A stretch of DNA of 26,236 nucleotides from CAYUBI01 sp964443005. Lineage in GTDB: Bacteria; Margulisbacteria; Riflemargulisbacteria; GWF2-35-9; CAYUBI01. Both the position numbers and the translations under genes were made by a program. The stretch covers positions 1-26,236 of the forward strand of contig CAYUBI010000021.1 in the NCBI GenBank assembly GCA_964443005.1, written 5' to 3'. Of this stretch, positions 24,501 through 26,236 are shown one piece after another; the first letter of the stretch is position 1; each line of letters starts with the position of its first letter. Under the pieces are notes generated by a model. The model made no database searches, was not told the origin of the DNA, and worked only from the letters and a program-made list of their open reading frames with translations.

Positions 24501-25895
24501 TCAATTATTTTCTATAACTTCCCAATGACCGCCTTTAGCTGGCCCAATACGACGAATTTTGCTTTTAACTTGTAAAATTGACATTTGCTTTTCTACTGCT
24601 CGTTCAGATATTCTTAGCATTTCAGCTACCTCTGGAATAGTTATCTCCGAATTGTCGTGTATCAGCTTAATAATTTTCACCGAACTTTTCACCGAACTTT
24701 TCACCGAACTTTTCTCTATTTTCTGCGTAGTTTTTAATTCCAAAGAACCTTTTTCTAAGTCTCCAGAATCCACATTCTGAAGCTTTTCATATATTTCACT
24801 AGCTTTAAATTCGATAAAAAAGTACTTTTTGTCATATGTAAAAGACACTACATTTTTATTTTTTTCACTTTCATTTCGGATACGCGTAATGCCTGTACCG
24901 GCTCTCTCCATGTAAATAGTCCGAGACAACAAATCAGCCAACAAAATATTCCTAGGCATGCTTAAACTACCAAATTTTTCAACCGGATAAGCTGGCAATA
25001 ACCCGCCAGGATTATTTATTACAATTTTTCCGCTAAATTTCTCTACTGCGATTTCGCCATCTGTCCAATAACTACGGTGAATTACAGCATTGGTTATAGC
25101 TTCCCTGTAAGCATCCTCGCTATATTGCGGATATTCTTCACGTTTTATACTGCGAATGATAAAACGAACAGGAACACGCTCTTTTAGGTATTGGGTAGCA
25201 TATTCAATATTGCCAATTATACCTTTATCTACTTCTTTCTTGTCTAAAATCTCTACTCGTTCATTATCTTTAAAATGAACACACCGTATTCTAGATGAAC
25301 AAATATATTTATATGGTTGTTTGGAAAAGTATAAAACGCCGGCATTAGTCATACCCTGGTCTGTAAGCACATTTAAATTACGAAGGATACCATTTATATC
25401 AATACTTCTGGAAATATGTGCTAATTTGCAGTAATCATCAAACTTATCCTCATCAAAGTCTTTAAAATCAAACTTTGTGCATATTTGTTCGTCAAAACGA
25501 ATTTTATTTTCTTCAATACTAAAGCCAATAATTTCGTCTCTAGTTAGTTTTTGTGAATTGGCACCCAACCTTAGGAAAAAGCCATCTGCGCATTGATAGG
25601 GTTTATCGGTCCCCTCTGGGATATTAATAATAAGAATATTTTCAAATTCTTCAAGCTTAAGCACAAGCTTAGGATCACAGTTTCTAGCTAGGTCTTGTAT
25701 TTGAGATTTAAGCTTATTATCAATGTTAATACCTTTTATCTTGCAGTCATCGGTAATGCCTATAAGAATACGCCCACCGCTTGCATTTGCAAAAGCAACT
25801 ATTTCACGAGCTAATCGCTTATCAACGCTCTCTTTAAATTCAATAAACTGCCCTTCATATTCCTGCAAAATAAAAATTAATTGTTCTTTATTCAT
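24501..25895 (-). CDS. AlbA_2 / HATPase / winged-helix protein (COG2865-like)
   Basis: 464-aa protein of the predicted transcriptional-regulator family that joins an AlbA_2 (Schlafen-like) nucleic-acid-binding domain, a GHKL-type ATPase fold and a helix-turn-helix. AlbA_2: about 10-130, with EFKES and FANASGGRILIGI. ATPase-like part: about 265-365, with REAITNAVIHRSY, VINNPGGLLP and MERAGTGITRI. C-terminal winged helix: about 405-460 (ITIPEVAEMLRISERAVEKQM). The linker holds a Lys/Ser repeat (KSSVKSSVKSSVK). Relatives occur on mobile elements and near defence genes, but function is unproven. The gene is intact, faces the flanking tRNAs head-on and fills nearly all of the DNA between the two 107-bp repeats. 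Confidence 0.88.
   Translation of the reverse strand: MNKEQLIFILQEYEGQFIEFKESVDKRLAREIVAFANASGGRILIGITDDCKIKGINIDNKLKSQIQDLARNCDPKLVLKLEEFENILIINIPEGTDKPYQCADGFFLRLGANSQKLTRDEIIGFSIEENKIRFDEQICTKFDFKDFDEDKFDDYCKLAHISRSIDINGILRNLNVLTDQGMTNAGVLYFSKQPYKYICSSRIRCVHFKDNERVEILDKKEVDKGIIGNIEYATQYLKERVPVRFIIRSIKREEYPQYSEDAYREAITNAVIHRSYWTDGEIAVEKFSGKIVINNPGGLLPAYPVEKFGSLSMPRNILLADLLSRTIYMERAGTGITRIRNESEKNKNVVSFTYDKKYFFIEFKASEIYEKLQNVDSGDLEKGSLELKTTQKIEKSSVKSSVKSSVKIIKLIHDNSEITIPEVAEMLRISERAVEKQMSILQVKSKIRRIGPAKGGHWEVIENN
24674..24714 (-). repeat. 12-bp tandem repeat in the AlbA-type gene
   Basis: Three exact copies of TTTTCACCGAAC (24674-24709) plus the first five bases of a fourth. Read on the minus strand they encode the KSSVKSSVKSSVK linker. 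A 12-bp unit keeps the frame when copy number changes. Confidence 0.9.
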
Positions 25896-25901
25896 GGCCT
25901 A

Positions 25902-25907
25902 ATTATA
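25902..25907 (-). promoter_or_regulatory. Extended -10 promoter of the AlbA-type gene
   Basis: On the minus strand TGTTATAAT gives a consensus -10 with the TGn extension. The start point expected about seven bases downstream falls on or next to the A of the ATG (25895), and no Shine-Dalgarno sequence is present, so the message may be leaderless. Confidence 0.5.
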
Positions 25908-25961
25908 ACATTGCAAGTAGACGAAGAGTAACCAGTTAAAAATGATTGAAACTCCGCCACT

Positions 25962-26068
25962 GCCTCATGATATAGTTTTACGTCACTTAGGGCGGTTAGC
26001 TCAGCTGGTAGAGCAACTGGTTTACACCCAGTAGGTCAGCAGTTCGATCCTGTTACCGCCCACCAAAA
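25962..26068 (+). repeat. 107-bp exact direct repeat, right copy
   Basis: Identical to 24390-24496, offset by 1572 bp. Outside it, the left flank (25921-25961) and right flank show no resemblance to the flanks of the left copy. Confidence 0.97.
25990..26065 (+). tRNA. tRNA-Val(UAC), copy 2
   Basis: Identical to copy 1 over all 76 bases, including CCA. Only the -10 box (TATAGT, 25971-25976) was copied with it. At the -35 position there is only GAAACT at 17 bp, or TTGAAA at 19 bp, so its expression may be weaker. Confidence 0.95.
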
Positions 26069-26088
26069 TTTTGTATTCCACATTTTTG

Positions 26089-26118
26089 TTGACTTTGAAT
26101 TCAAAAGCATGCTAATCT
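26089..26118 (+). promoter_or_regulatory. Possible promoter near the window end
   Basis: TTGACT (26089-26094) with an 18-bp spacer and TAATCT (26113-26118). It may drive a gene or RNA beyond the window. No coding frame of use starts before base 26236. Confidence 0.35.
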
Positions 26119-26236
26119 TCTTGATATTATTTATCCTTCAACTGTTCAACAACAACTCAGTCATATTCAGAACGTGTCACTTCAGGTTTAGCCTAACTTA
26201 CAATTCAATTCATAATATGCAAACAATATAGGGATA

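Noticed and set aside
24674..24714. CRISPR-like array
   Set aside because: The 12-bp units are directly adjacent with no spacers and lie in a coding frame.
24390..26068. Simple tandem duplication of the tRNA locus
   Set aside because: Only 107 bp is repeated. The DNA between the copies has no counterpart outside them, so extra sequence must have come in.

Overview
The window is 26.2 kb of AT-rich bacterial DNA with tightly packed genes and many stop/start overlaps. No rRNA or marker gene fixes the taxon. A PgpH-type HD hydrolase next to YbeY argues against an ordinary gammaproteobacterium. A six-gene energy-converting [NiFe] hydrogenase argues for an anaerobic, hydrogen-producing or hydrogen-cycling lifestyle. 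An uncultured anaerobic lineage is the best guess, and this is inference only.

Layout: (1) 1-5343, + strand: the 3' part of tyrS runs directly into trpE-trpG-trpD-trpC-trpF. All are tightly spaced or overlapping, and trpB and trpA are absent. (2) 5320-6273, - strand: prs, whose product supplies the PRPP used by TrpD, converges on trpF and overlaps its 3' end by 24 bp. (3) 6398-8391: an orphan AAA-ATPase/PD-(D/E)XK protein and a 461-bp gene-free stretch with a strong AT-rich hairpin. (4) 8392-14424, - strand: an Ech hydrogenase operon (echABCDEF) behind a good sigma-70-type promoter, followed by a UDP-glucuronate decarboxylase gene. (5) 14561-22621, + strand: a cell-envelope operon of polyprenyl-phosphate GlcNAc-1-phosphate transferase, murA, pgpH, ybeY, a large exported protein with tandem beta-sandwich domains, and a GT4 glycosyltransferase. 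(6) 22736-24398, + strand: a FliA/WhiG-like sigma factor embedded among three small genes I do not recognise. (7) 24376-26068: two identical tRNA-Val(UAC) genes, each inside an exact 107-bp direct repeat, bracket one convergent gene for an AlbA_2/HATPase/winged-helix protein.

How it fits together: region 1 makes tryptophan precursors up to indole-glycerol phosphate and also charges tRNA-Tyr. Region 4 would couple ferredoxin oxidation, proton reduction and ion pumping at the membrane. Region 5 groups lipid-linked sugar initiation, peptidoglycan precursor synthesis, c-di-AMP turnover and surface-glycan functions. The most unusual parts are the tRNA-bracketed AlbA gene, which looks like a minimal tRNA-site insertion without an integrase, and the small sigma-factor cluster with unknown partners.
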